Positions 52,591-62,219 of a stretch of 64,000 nt of DNA are shown here, one piece after another; position 1 is the stretch's first letter; each line of letters begins with the position of its first letter. The stretch lies in NCBI RefSeq assembly GCF_014646655.1, contig NZ_BMNR01000001.1:469382-533381 (forward strand). The letters are read 5' to 3'. The notes beneath the pieces were generated by a model. That model did not search any database. It worked only from the letters and a program-made list of their open reading frames with translations, and was not told the origin of the DNA. The stretch comes from Yeosuana aromativorans. Lineage in GTDB: Bacteria > Bacteroidota > Bacteroidia > Flavobacteriales > Flavobacteriaceae. The position numbers and the translations under genes are program-made.

Positions 52591-54318
52591 CTATTTGTTT
52601 ATTAATTTTTTAGCCTGTCCTGCCCAATCATCACGTTCTGCTCTTCCACGCAACGAACCCGAAATGGAATCAAACAAGTCATATTCTCTTTTGGTCATTT
52701 TACTTATTTGCTGATAAGAATAAATCCCTATATCATTTAAATGCAATTCTGTTTTTGGACCGATACCATTAATTTCTTGTAAGTGATCCTTTTTCTGTGT
52801 TGTTGGATCAAATTCACCAACATTTTCCAATAACAGCATAATCTCACCAGAATGCTTTTCGTGCTCTATGGCATCAAAAGAATCTTTTTGTGATGTTCTT
52901 TTATCTGTTGCAGTTCCTTCTAAACTTTTTCCTGCTTCTCTTAATCTCTTATAGCGTTCTCCTGAAGATTTCAATATGGTTTTAACTTCAGCTTGAGCAA
53001 TCACAGGGAAGGTTCTTGCATACAGTAGGAACAACACAAAGAAAAATCCAATGGTTCCCATAAATATTCCAATATCAACAAATGTTGGAGAGAACATGGT
53101 CCATCCTGATGGTGTTCTACCTTTACTTAAATCAACCACGATAATATTGAAACGTTCAAACCACATCCCAATGTTAATAACCAAGGCCACAACAAATGTC
53201 CACATAATATTACGTCTCCATTTCTTAACCCATAAAGTCAATGGCACGATAAAGTTACAGGTAATCAAGGCCCAAAATGCCCACCAATATGGTCCTGTGG
53301 CAGCGCCATAAGACAAGTATGTGTAATTTTCATAAGAGCTACCGGAATACCAACCTATAAAGTATTCAGTGATATAAGCGATACTTACTATACCTCCGGT
53401 TAATATGATAACCTTATTCATGTACTCTATATGCAGCAATGTAATATAATCTTCAAGATTAGATACTTTACGCATGACGATCAATAATGTTTGTACCATG
53501 GCAAATCCCGAGAAAATAGCTCCTGCCACAAAGTAAGGAGGGAAAATGGTACTATGCCATCCAGGAACAACCGAAGTAGCGAAGTCAAACGATACAATGG
53601 TGTGTACAGATAGTACTAATGGTGTTGCCAATCCTGCCAAAACCAATGATACTTCTTCAAATCGTTGCCAATCTTTGGCTCGACCAGACCATCCAAAACT
53701 TAATAAGGTATATATTTTCTTTTGAAACGGTTTAACGGCACGATCACGAATCATGGCGAAATCAGGCAATAATCCTGTCCACCAGAATACCAATGATACC
53801 GATAGATATGTTGAGATTGCGAACACGTCCCAAAGCAATGGTGAGTTAAAGTTAACCCAAAGCGATCCGAATTGGTTTGGAATTGGCAATACCCAATACG
53901 CCAACCATGGACGCCCCATGTGAATGATTGGGAATAACCCGGCTTGAACCACCGCAAAAATAGTCATGGCCTCAGCAGAACGGTTTACTGCCATTCTCCA
54001 CTTTTGACGGAACAATAATAGTACTGCAGAAATAAGCGTACCGGCGTGACCAATACCTACCCACCATACAAAGTTGGTGATATCCCAAGCCCATCCAATG
54101 GTTTTGTTTAATCCCCAAACTCCAATACCTGTAGATATGGTGTAAATAATACATCCTAATCCCCATAAAAAGGCAACTAGTGCAATAGAGAATACAATCC
54201 ACCAAGATTTATTGGCTTTTCCCAAAACAGGCGCTCCAACATCAACACTAATGTCATGATAGGACTTTTCCCCAGTAACTAAAGGTTCTCTTATAGGTGC
54301 TTCGTAATGTGACGACAT
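52591..54318 (-). CDS. actC: ACIII subunit ActC (NrfD-like) with C-terminal helix-hairpin-helix extension
   Basis: A 575-residue NrfD/PsrC-family membrane subunit, with about ten helices over residues 35-455, and the quinol-binding side of ACIII. Motifs include WWVGIGHAGTLISAVLLLFRQKWR and HTIVSFDFATSVVPGWHST. After the last helix comes a charged linker (about 460-510) and a domain of about 64 residues (512-575) reading LQEINGIGPKTELHLNDIGIY..., then DDWAGQAKKL. This is a helix-hairpin-helix type like the DUF4332 / rpL17-associated group, normally linked with nucleic acid or protein contacts, and not part of the core family. The gene is one open frame, so it is a fusion and not a neighbour. 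Confidence 0.9.
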   Translation of the reverse strand: MSSHYEAPIREPLVTGEKSYHDISVDVGAPVLGKANKSWWIVFSIALVAFLWGLGCIIYTISTGIGVWGLNKTIGWAWDITNFVWWVGIGHAGTLISAVLLLFRQKWRMAVNRSAEAMTIFAVVQAGLFPIIHMGRPWLAYWVLPIPNQFGSLWVNFNSPLLWDVFAISTYLSVSLVFWWTGLLPDFAMIRDRAVKPFQKKIYTLLSFGWSGRAKDWQRFEEVSLVLAGLATPLVLSVHTIVSFDFATSVVPGWHSTIFPPYFVAGAIFSGFAMVQTLLIVMRKVSNLEDYITLLHIEYMNKVIILTGGIVSIAYITEYFIGWYSGSSYENYTYLSYGAATGPYWWAFWALITCNFIVPLTLWVKKWRRNIMWTFVVALVINIGMWFERFNIIVVDLSKGRTPSGWTMFSPTFVDIGIFMGTIGFFFVLFLLYARTFPVIAQAEVKTILKSSGERYKRLREAGKSLEGTATDKRTSQKDSFDAIEHEKHSGEIMLLLENVGEFDPTTQKKDHLQEINGIGPKTELHLNDIGIYSYQQISKMTKREYDLFDSISGSLRGRAERDDWAGQAKKLINK

Positions 54319-54348
54319 ATTTATAAATAATTATCTTAATTCAAACGT

Positions 54349-57300
54349 TTATGATTCTGTTGTGTTTTTTACTTTAACCTGATACATAACATTAGGTTTG
54401 GTTCCTACGCTTTCCAATAGATGGTACATTCTATCGTCTTGAACCATTTCCACTATTTTAGAATCTTTATTATTAACATCTCCAAATACCATGGCACCAT
54501 TGTTACAAGCAGCAGAACATGCTGTTTGGAACTCGCCATCTTTGACTTCGCGTCCGTCTCGTTTGGCATCTAAAATGGTTTTTTGTGTCATTTGGATACA
54601 CATAGAGCATTTTTCCATAACACCACGAGAACGTACTACAACATCTGGATTTAAAACCATACGGCCTAAATCATCATTCATGTAGTAATCAAACTCATCA
54701 TTCTCGTTATATAAGAACCAGTTGAAACGACGTACTTTGTAAGGGCAGTTATTGGCACAGTAACGCGTTCCTACGCAACGGTTATACGCCATATGGTTTT
54801 GGCCTTGTCTACCATGAGACGTAGCCGCAACCGGACATACCGTTTCGCAAGGCGCATGGTTACAGTGTTGACACATAACTGGTTGAAAAGCAACCTCTGG
54901 ATTTTCATAGGATTGTCTTTCTACTTTTGAATACGGTTCAAAAGCTCCTAAGTTTTCAAGATCTTCCTGCTCTTCCTTAAAAGTATCATTTGATGAATAG
55001 TATCGGTCAATACGCAACCAGTGCATATCCCTAAATTTGCGTACTTCACGTTTTCCAACTACTGGTACGTTGTTTTCTGAATGGCAAGCAATCACACAAG
55101 CACCACAACCTGTACAGGCATTTAAATCTATTGATAAATTAAAGTGGTGTCCAATACTGGTGTCGTATCCTACCCAAATATCAGCATTTTTATCGCTGGT
55201 TGGAATTTCTTGATGGTCATAACTTACACCTTCTTTTTCGTTCCAGTGCTCTTTGTCTTTGGTGTTAAATATTTCTAGTGTAGTTTCCTTAATGATATCA
55301 GCCCTACCAGCCATTGTGTTTTGTAACTGAATACAAGCAAATTCATGTTCACCCGAAGCCAGCTCAACAGTAACGTCTTGAATAGGATTAAAGTTTTGAT
55401 ATAACTTATACGCATTAACACCTGTTTTCATTTCATCCTTGATACCTTTGGCTGTTCTACCATAACCAAGCGCCAATCCTACCGATCCTTTTGCTTGACC
55501 AGGTTGAATAATCACTGGTACTTTAAGAGTTGTTCCGTTGACGGTTACATTGGCATAACTACCATTTAAAGCACCATTGGAAACATGGGTATTGACCAAA
55601 TCCAAGGCATCAGCATCAAATTTAGAAACCGTCAAATAGTTGTCCCAAGAAGTTCTTGTGATTGGGTCTGGGAATTCTTGTAACCAAGGGTTGTTGGCTT
55701 GTTGACCATCTCCCATTCCTATTTTGGTATAAAGTGTCAATTCTAAGGCGCTAGGTTTTACAGACGCGGCCAAAGCTCTAGCCGCATCTCCTGAAGGCAT
55801 TTCTGCATTTTCTATTGCTGCTGTAGTATCCTCAGTTTCTGTAGCAATGGCACCTACAAATACACCATCATGCAAGGCTTGGTTAAATGAACTTCCATTT
55901 AAAATACCGGTTCCCCAAGTATCTTTAATGTAATCATGGTAAGACATGTCGTTACCAGTCCATTTTAACAAGGCCTCTTGAAATTGTCTTGTATTGAATA
56001 ACGGACGAATAGTAGGTTGTGTTAAACTATAATGTCCTTTTTTGATTTCGGCATCACCCCAAGATTCTAAATAATGAGGAGCTGCTGCGATATATTGTGT
56101 TTCAGAAGATGTTTCATCTTCTTTCATTGAAAACGCAACAGATAATTCTGTATTCTTTAAGCCTTCAGCAAAATCAGACGCATTTGGCAATGTGTAGATT
56201 GGGTTAACACCACTCATGATAATGGCTCCAATTTTTCCTGCTTTCATATCAGAAATTAAGTCCATCACCGCCTTGTCACTACCTTGTCTAGATTTGATTG
56301 GTGTTGATTTATCAAAAACCTGACTGTTTAAATAGTCATTGATTTCAAGAACAACAGTTTGTGCATTGACATCTTGAATACCTGTAACCACAACACCTTT
56401 GCTTCCAGCTCTTTTTAATTGAGAAGCCGCCTTTTTAACAGCCTCATCAATAGCTTCTGGTAAACTTCCAGAAACAGAACCTCCAACAACATAGCTATAT
56501 AATTTGGCCAATGCCATTTTTTGTTCGCTTGGCGTTAACGGCACACGTTTGTCTGCATTAGCACCTGTTAAAGACATATTAGATTCAAACTGAATATGTC
56601 TTGACATTTTGCCATTTTGTGGTACCCTGCTTTTTGAATATCCAGAATCAAAACCACCACCTTGCCAGTTTCCTAAGAAATCGGCACCAATAGACACAAT
56701 GGTTTCAGCCTTTGAAAAATCATAATTTGGTAAAGCACGCTCGCCGTATTTTGCTTGATAAGCATCTAATGTCGCAGACTCAGAAACAGCATCATAAACA
56801 ACATGGCGCACATTTCCGTATTTTTCTTTGAATTCAGCAATCAATCTGCTTGTTGAAGGACTGGCAAAAGTTTGTGTCAACAAAACAACATCTTTACCTG
56901 AATCTTTTAAGCTATTCAGTTTTTGAATAACATCAGCATCCAATTCTTCCCAAGAAATAGGACTTCCTTCTTTTCTAGGGCTTTGTACCCGCAAGCTGTC
57001 ATATAATCCTAAAACCGATGCGTTTACTCTTGCATTGGCACCACCGTTAGCTTTAGCTAAAGTGTTTCTTTGGATTTTAATTGGACGACCTTCACGGGTT
57101 TTTACTAAAACACTCGCAAAATCATACCCATCTGCAATAGTAGTTGCATAATAGTTTGCCACACCAGGAATAATTTCCTCTGGTTGCACAACATAAGGGA
57201 TGGATTTGATGACAGGTCCTTCACATGCGGCCAATGTAGCTGCCGCCGTACTAAACCCAACATATTTTAAGAAATCGCGACGGGTTGTTGAAGACGCACC

Positions 57301-57432
57301 CAAATCTTTATTGCCTAAAAATTCATCGGTTGGTATTTCTTCTACAAACTCGTTTTGTTTTAGCGCCTCAACAATAGAGCTGTTTTCGTTAAGCTCCTCA
57401 ACACTTTTCCAGTATTTCTTGTTTGATGACAT
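54349..57432 (-). CDS. actB: ACIII subunit ActB, molybdopterin-oxidoreductase-like iron-sulfur protein
   Basis: A 1027-residue exported protein. A 48-residue leader precedes a Tat-variant signal TTRRDFLKYVGF (Arg51-Arg52) and lipobox-like LAAC (Cys70). The central part is MopB-like but lacks cofactor-binding residues. The C-terminal 255 residues hold cluster ligands: CTGCGACVIAC (773-783), CQHC...CETVC (854-866), C.GTRYC.NNC (886-896), CSMC (942-945), CSAAC (972-976), for three [4Fe-4S] and one [3Fe-4S] cluster. It carries electrons from quinol to the c hemes on the periplasmic side. Gaps of 27 and 30 bases link it to ActA and ActC. Confidence 0.95.
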   Translation of the reverse strand: MSSNKKYWKSVEELNENSSIVEALKQNEFVEEIPTDEFLGNKDLGASSTTRRDFLKYVGFSTAAATLAACEGPVIKSIPYVVQPEEIIPGVANYYATTIADGYDFASVLVKTREGRPIKIQRNTLAKANGGANARVNASVLGLYDSLRVQSPRKEGSPISWEELDADVIQKLNSLKDSGKDVVLLTQTFASPSTSRLIAEFKEKYGNVRHVVYDAVSESATLDAYQAKYGERALPNYDFSKAETIVSIGADFLGNWQGGGFDSGYSKSRVPQNGKMSRHIQFESNMSLTGANADKRVPLTPSEQKMALAKLYSYVVGGSVSGSLPEAIDEAVKKAASQLKRAGSKGVVVTGIQDVNAQTVVLEINDYLNSQVFDKSTPIKSRQGSDKAVMDLISDMKAGKIGAIIMSGVNPIYTLPNASDFAEGLKNTELSVAFSMKEDETSSETQYIAAAPHYLESWGDAEIKKGHYSLTQPTIRPLFNTRQFQEALLKWTGNDMSYHDYIKDTWGTGILNGSSFNQALHDGVFVGAIATETEDTTAAIENAEMPSGDAARALAASVKPSALELTLYTKIGMGDGQQANNPWLQEFPDPITRTSWDNYLTVSKFDADALDLVNTHVSNGALNGSYANVTVNGTTLKVPVIIQPGQAKGSVGLALGYGRTAKGIKDEMKTGVNAYKLYQNFNPIQDVTVELASGEHEFACIQLQNTMAGRADIIKETTLEIFNTKDKEHWNEKEGVSYDHQEIPTSDKNADIWVGYDTSIGHHFNLSIDLNACTGCGACVIACHSENNVPVVGKREVRKFRDMHWLRIDRYYSSNDTFKEEQEDLENLGAFEPYSKVERQSYENPEVAFQPVMCQHCNHAPCETVCPVAATSHGRQGQNHMAYNRCVGTRYCANNCPYKVRRFNWFLYNENDEFDYYMNDDLGRMVLNPDVVVRSRGVMEKCSMCIQMTQKTILDAKRDGREVKDGEFQTACSAACNNGAMVFGDVNNKDSKIVEMVQDDRMYHLLESVGTKPNVMYQVKVKNTTES

Positions 57433-57459
57433 ATTATAATTGAATTACTTCTTAATAAA

Positions 57460-58749
57460 TTAATAATGACACTTACCACATTCCAAACCACCCATTTGCG
57501 CTTCGGTCAGTTCTTCAACACCATACTTTTTAGATAACTCTTCGTGTATTTTTTTGTAATAGCCGTTATCTTTCATGTTTACGTTTGTTGTTCTGTGACA
57601 GTTAATACACCAACCCATAGTTAATGGCGCAAACTGGCTCACAACTTCCATTTCTTGAACAGGGCCATGACATGTTTGGCATTCTACACCAGCAACCGTA
57701 ACGTGCTGTGAATGGTTAAAGTAAACAAAGTCTGGTAGATTATGGATTCTGACCCATTTTACAGGTTGCGATTCACCTGTATATTTTTGTTGCGCATCAT
57801 CCCATCCTGCTGCTGCATATAATTTTTTGATTTCACCATCATAAAACTCTTTGGTGTATTCCAAAGATGTTTCCCCTTTGTATTCATAAATTGATTTATG
57901 ACAGTTCATACACACATTTAATGATGGAATTCCTGATGTTTTACTGACCCTTGCAGAAGAGTGACAGTATTTACAATCTATACCATTATCTCCGGCATGA
58001 ATTTTATGTGAAAAATGTATTGGCTGAACAGGCTGGTATCCTTGGTCAACACCTATTTGCATCATATATCCATATACATAATAAGCACTGGCCAACATAA
58101 GAAAAATAACGGTAACCAATACTAAAAATTGATTTTGTGCAAATGCTTTCCAAAGTGGAGTACGCTGTGTTTCTGGTAGCTCAATGTCTTTTGCTGCAGC
58201 AAAACGACGCAATGTTTTGTTAACCAAGTACAATCCAGAAGCCAACAATAAAAATAAAATAGCAAGTGCCCCTAAAATAATATTATTTGAAATACTTGAT
58301 CCGTCTGTCTTTTGTGTTGTTGTGGTAGCCGTAGTTTGAGCTACAGCTGGCGCTGGCTTCTCTTGAGCTGTATAGGCTAAAATGTCATCAATATCCGCGT
58401 TGGATAATTGAGGAAATGCCGTCATGGCAGTTTGCCCATTCTCATTGTAAATTTTATTGGCATAGGCATCACCAGATTTAATGACACCCGCACTATTGTG
58501 AACCCAATCATAAATCCATTCCCTACCTAAACCGGCATCATTTGCTATGCGCTCTTCAATATTACGCAAGGCTGGCCCAGTCATCTTTTTATCTAACTGG
58601 TGGCAAGCTGCACAATTGGCATTAAATAATGTTTTTCCTTTTGCTGGATCTCCTTCCTGAGCTGAAAGTGAGGTTGAGAACGCTAATAAAATAATTAAAC
58701 CTAAACACAAAATACTTGTGTTTAATCTACAGTGAGTCACCTGTCTCAT
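57460..58749 (-). CDS. actA: ACIII subunit ActA, six-heme cytochrome c
   Basis: A 429-residue protein with signal peptide (residues 13-31), a monoheme cytochrome c domain at the N-terminus (CAACH, Cys46-His50), a membrane helix near residues 153-175, another near 205-227, then five CxxCH sites: CKYCH (259), CMNCH (280), CQTCH (357), CINCH (381), CGKCH (424). The five C-terminal hemes correspond to pentaheme ActA; the sixth, N-terminal, is a fused cytochrome c unit. It heads the operon of eight genes, moving electrons to ActE or directly to the oxidase. The gene is divergent from the SPOR gene with a -7 motif upstream. Confidence 0.94.
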   Translation of the reverse strand: MRQVTHCRLNTSILCLGLIILLAFSTSLSAQEGDPAKGKTLFNANCAACHQLDKKMTGPALRNIEERIANDAGLGREWIYDWVHNSAGVIKSGDAYANKIYNENGQTAMTAFPQLSNADIDDILAYTAQEKPAPAVAQTTATTTTQKTDGSSISNNIILGALAILFLLLASGLYLVNKTLRRFAAAKDIELPETQRTPLWKAFAQNQFLVLVTVIFLMLASAYYVYGYMMQIGVDQGYQPVQPIHFSHKIHAGDNGIDCKYCHSSARVSKTSGIPSLNVCMNCHKSIYEYKGETSLEYTKEFYDGEIKKLYAAAGWDDAQQKYTGESQPVKWVRIHNLPDFVYFNHSQHVTVAGVECQTCHGPVQEMEVVSQFAPLTMGWCINCHRTTNVNMKDNGYYKKIHEELSKKYGVEELTEAQMGGLECGKCHY

Positions 58750-58829
58750 ATTATTGGTTGAATTAACATCTAAACTTTGGTATGATTTTTTCTATATAAA
58801 AGAAAAAAACACAGTTACAAAAACGTACG

Positions 58830-58837
58830 CAAAAGTA
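58830..58837 (-). promoter_or_regulatory. -7 promoter element of the ACIII-oxidase operon
   Basis: The minus strand reads TACTTTTG, an exact TAnnTTTG match about 80 bases before the actA ATG; no TTG at the -33 spacing. The 211-base divergent gap 58750-58960 holds this site and the SPOR promoter and nothing else I can support. Confidence 0.4.
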
Positions 58838-58907
58838 ATATTTAATGTCGATTTGAGAAACGCCGTTAAGCGATAATTAATAATTTAGAGAGATTCTAAA
58901 TAATAAA

Positions 58908-58942
58908 TTGCAGGACATTTAAGTTAATAACTTTTACATTTG
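58908..58942 (+). promoter_or_regulatory. Probable promoter of the SPOR gene
   Basis: TACATTTG (58935-58942) matches TAnnTTTG exactly, 18 bases before the ATG, with a TTG (58908-58910) 24 bases further upstream, slightly longer than the ideal spacing. Confidence 0.55.
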
Positions 58943-58960
58943 TAACAAATATAATTAAAA

Positions 58961-59353
58961 ATGAAAACATTGAATTTGAAAATTAGCCTGTTAGCTTTAT
59001 TTTGTTATGGTGCATTTGCAACCTATGGTTATGCACAACAAGGAATCGTTACCATAAATCAAGATAAAAATATTGAGACATTGTTGAACCTGAAAAAGGA
59101 AATTAACAAAAACTCAACAGATCGCTACAAAATACAAGTGTATTCTGGTAATCGATCCGAAGCGGAAACGACCCAATCCAAATTTAACTCTAGCTATCCC
59201 GATTGGCGTTCAACCATTGTTTATGAATATCCTAATTTTAAAATTTGGGCCGGCAGTTTTACAACACGATTAGAAGCAGACAGAGCCTTAAAAGAAGTCA
59301 AACACACATTTCCGGGCGCTTTTATTTTCAAACCCAAAAAAGACTTCAAATAA
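58961..59353 (+). CDS. SPOR domain-containing exported protein
   Basis: A 130-residue protein: signal peptide (residues 1-25, ending YGYAQQ) and a SPOR domain in the C-terminal two thirds (YKIQVYSGNRSEAETTQSKF, YPNFKIWAGSFTTRLEADRALKEVK). SPOR domains bind denuded peptidoglycan at division sites; here there is no other domain or anchor, so it is a periplasmic or secreted stand-alone SPOR protein. The gene is divergent from actA, followed by a bidirectional terminator shared with infB. It ends in a Lys/Phe tail (KPKKDFK). Confidence 0.9.
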   Translation: MKTLNLKISLLALFCYGAFATYGYAQQGIVTINQDKNIETLLNLKKEINKNSTDRYKIQVYSGNRSEAETTQSKFNSSYPDWRSTIVYEYPNFKIWAGSFTTRLEADRALKEVKHTFPGAFIFKPKKDFK

Positions 59354-59375
59354 TTTTCTTAGCTCATTATATTTC

Positions 59376-59410
59376 AAAAAAAATCCTCAATGCTATTGAG
59401 GATTTTTTTA
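59376..59410. terminator. Bidirectional terminator between SPOR gene and infB
   Basis: A-run, AAATCCTCAA, 5-base loop, TTGAGGATTT, T-run: a 10-bp core flanked by complementary A and T runs, active on both strands. It lies 22 bases after the SPOR stop and 16 bases past the infB stop, convergent on each other. Confidence 0.9.
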
Positions 59411-59426
59411 TCTATTAATTTAAACT

Positions 59427-62171
59427 CTATTTCAGTTTCTTTTTAACTTCAACTTCATGGAAGGCTTCTATAATATCACCTTCTTTAATGTCGTTGTAGT
59501 TTTTGATTTGCATACCGCAGTCATATCCTTTGGCCACTTCTTTAACATCATCTTTAAATCGTTTTAAAGAAGCCAACTCTCCGGTAAAGACAACCACACC
59601 ATCTCTAATTAAACGAATGCCAGAATTTCTGAATATTTTTCCATTGGTTACCATACATCCTGCAATGGTACCAACTTTTGACACTTTAAAGATTTCCCTG
59701 ATTTCAGCAGTACCCGTAATTTCTTCCTTGAGCTCTGGCGATAACATACCTTCCATAGCATCTTTAAGGTCGTTAATGGCATCATAGATAATGGAGTAAG
59801 TCCTAATGTCTATTTCTTCCTTATCAGCAATTGCCCTGGCATTTCCAACAGGACGCACATTGAATCCTACAATAATGGCATCTGAAGCTGAAGCCAGCAA
59901 TACATCGCTTTCTGTAATGGCTCCAACACCTTTGTGTAAAATATTGACTTGTATTTCTTCGGTTGATAATTTCTGGAACGAGTCTGTCAACGCTTCAACA
60001 GAACCATCCACATCACCTTTAAGAATGATATTAAGCTCTTGGAAATCTCCTAGCGCAATACGTCGTCCAATTTCATCAAGGGTAATATGCCGTTGTGTAC
60101 GTACGGATTGCTCACGTTGTAATTGGGCCCGTTTGGCAGCGATTTGTTTGGCTTCACGTTCATCTTGGAACACGTTAAACTTATCGCCCGCTTGTGGTGC
60201 GCCATCCAAACCTAAAATAGATACCGGTGTAGAAGGTCCAGCTTCGGCAACATTATTACCACGTTCATCTTGCATGGCTTTTACTTTACCGCTATTCTTA
60301 CCTGCTAGCACATAATCGCCAATTCTAAGCGTTCCCGCTTGAACCAATATGGTAGAAATATAACCGCGTCCTTTATCTAAATAAGCCTCAACTACAGTAC
60401 CACTTGCTGGTTTATCAGGATTTGCTTTAAGCTCTAACAACTCAGCCTCAAGCAACACTTTTTCAAGTAGTTCCTTAACGCCTGTTCCTTGTTTTGCTGA
60501 AATATCATGTGATTGGATTTTTCCGCCCCAATCCTCTACCAATAAATTCATTTGCGCCAATCCTTCTTTGATCTTATCAGGATTTGCATCAGGTTTGTCA
60601 ATTTTATTGATAGCGAAAACAATTGGCACACTGGCAGCTTGCGCATGTGCAATGGCCTCTTTGGTTTGCGGCATAATATCATCATCTGCGGCAACCACAA
60701 TAATGGCCAAATCGGTTACTTGGGCACCACGGGCACGCATAGCAGTAAACGCCTCGTGACCTGGTGTATCCAAAAATGCTATTTTTTGTCCGTTATCAAG
60801 TTCCACACCATAGGCACCAATGTGCTGGGTGATACCTCCTGATTCTCCGGCTATCACATTTTCTTTACGAATATAATCCAGAAGTGATGTTTTCCCATGA
60901 TCTACGTGTCCCATAACGGTAACAATAGGTGCACGGGGTTTTAAATCTTCTTCTCTATCTTCCTCTTCTTCAATGGATTCTTCAATGTCGGCAGTAACAA
61001 ACTCCACCTGATAACCAAACTCATCGGCTACAATGCTTAATGTTTCAGCATCTAAACGTTGGTTCATGGTTACCATCATACCCAGTGACATACAAGCCGA
61101 AATGATTTGCGTAACAGGTACGTCCATCATAGTTGCAACTTCACTAGCAGTAACAAATTCGGTTACTTTAAGGATTTTACTATCAGCTGCTTCTGCTTGA
61201 AGGTCTTTTTCTGTTTGCTCTCTATGGTGTTCGCGTTTTTCTCTTCGGTATTTTGCCCCTTTGCCTTTGCTGGATTTTCCTTGAAGTTTTTCAAGGGTCT
61301 CCCTTACTTGCTTTTGAACATCTTCCTCACTAGGCTCTTCTTTTATAATTGGACGCCTTCCGCCTCCTTTGTTTCCTTTAAACCTATCATTACCACGATT
61401 TGGTCCGTCAGATTTTGGAGAACCTGGTTTGTCGCTTCCCGGTTGGGCACCTCCAACTTTGCTGATACGACGACGTTTTCTTTTGTTGGTATTATCAGAT
61501 GGTTTCCCATCTGCTTTCTTGTCCTCTTTCTTTTTCTTTGGCCTATTGAATTGTGATAAATCAATTTTATCTCCAGAAATTTTAGGCCCAGACAGTTTTT
61601 GATATTTAGTCTCTACCTTTTCTTCAGGAATTTGAACGCCATCGTCATTAACTATATTAGGCTCTGAAGGTTTTTTGCTTTCTTCAGTAGGCTTGTCTTG
61701 TTTGCTTACTTTAGGTTCCGGAGCAACAACATCTTCTTTAGGCTTAGCGTCATCTTGTATTTTTGCGACTTCCTCTTGAACCTCTTCTTTTTTTTCTGGA
61801 ATTTTGGCTTCGGCTTTTTTTGGCTCTAAATCTATTTTCCCAACTTGCTTTGGTTTTGATATTGTCTTTGAAGCCTTTATGATTTCCTCTTTTTTTGCCT
61901 CCTCTTTCTGTTTTTCCTCAAGCTCTCGTTCACGTTGTTCACGTAGAATCTCTTTCTCTTTTTGTTTGGCTTCACCTACCTCTTTAGACGCCACTTTTTT
62001 ACTGGCATCCGTTTCAAATTCATTGGACAGTATATCGTATACTTCCTCAGAAATTTTTGTAGTAGGTCGCTTATCGATTTCAATACCTTTGGATTCCAAA
62101 AAATCCACAGCACGATCGATAGAGATGTTTAATTCACGTAATACTTTATTTAATCTAATTGTTTCAGCCAT
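59427..62171 (-). CDS. infB: Translation initiation factor IF-2
   Basis: A 914-residue IF-2. The N-terminal about 410 residues are a long, Lys/Glu/Pro-rich, low-complexity extension with IF2-N domains. The GTPase motifs follow: GHVDHGKTS (G1), DTPGHEAF (G3), [10 protein letters not shown] (G4), then domains II-IV ending VRKK-type tail (EVEVKKKLK). It brings fMet-tRNA to the 30S subunit. It is the last gene of rimP-nusA-infB, 48 bases after nusA; two TATATTTG motifs in that gap (62190-62197 and 62208-62215) could add an internal promoter. Confidence 0.98.
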   Translation of the reverse strand: MAETIRLNKVLRELNISIDRAVDFLESKGIEIDKRPTTKISEEVYDILSNEFETDASKKVASKEVGEAKQKEKEILREQRERELEEKQKEEAKKEEIIKASKTISKPKQVGKIDLEPKKAEAKIPEKKEEVQEEVAKIQDDAKPKEDVVAPEPKVSKQDKPTEESKKPSEPNIVNDDGVQIPEEKVETKYQKLSGPKISGDKIDLSQFNRPKKKKEDKKADGKPSDNTNKRKRRRISKVGGAQPGSDKPGSPKSDGPNRGNDRFKGNKGGGRRPIIKEEPSEEDVQKQVRETLEKLQGKSSKGKGAKYRREKREHHREQTEKDLQAEAADSKILKVTEFVTASEVATMMDVPVTQIISACMSLGMMVTMNQRLDAETLSIVADEFGYQVEFVTADIEESIEEEEDREEDLKPRAPIVTVMGHVDHGKTSLLDYIRKENVIAGESGGITQHIGAYGVELDNGQKIAFLDTPGHEAFTAMRARGAQVTDLAIIVVAADDDIMPQTKEAIAHAQAASVPIVFAINKIDKPDANPDKIKEGLAQMNLLVEDWGGKIQSHDISAKQGTGVKELLEKVLLEAELLELKANPDKPASGTVVEAYLDKGRGYISTILVQAGTLRIGDYVLAGKNSGKVKAMQDERGNNVAEAGPSTPVSILGLDGAPQAGDKFNVFQDEREAKQIAAKRAQLQREQSVRTQRHITLDEIGRRIALGDFQELNIILKGDVDGSVEALTDSFQKLSTEEIQVNILHKGVGAITESDVLLASASDAIIVGFNVRPVGNARAIADKEEIDIRTYSIIYDAINDLKDAMEGMLSPELKEEITGTAEIREIFKVSKVGTIAGCMVTNGKIFRNSGIRLIRDGVVVFTGELASLKRFKDDVKEVAKGYDCGMQIKNYNDIKEGDIIEAFHEVEVKKKLK

Positions 62172-62219
62172 AAATTGCCTTTAATATATCAAATATAAGC
62201 GTTATTCCAAATATATGTC

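Noticed and set aside
61107-61602. Plus-strand frames of 73-149 residues opposite the infB N-terminal region
   Set aside because: These arise from the Lys/Glu-rich low-complexity part of IF-2 read on the other strand (Phe/Leu/Ser-rich); infB is certain.
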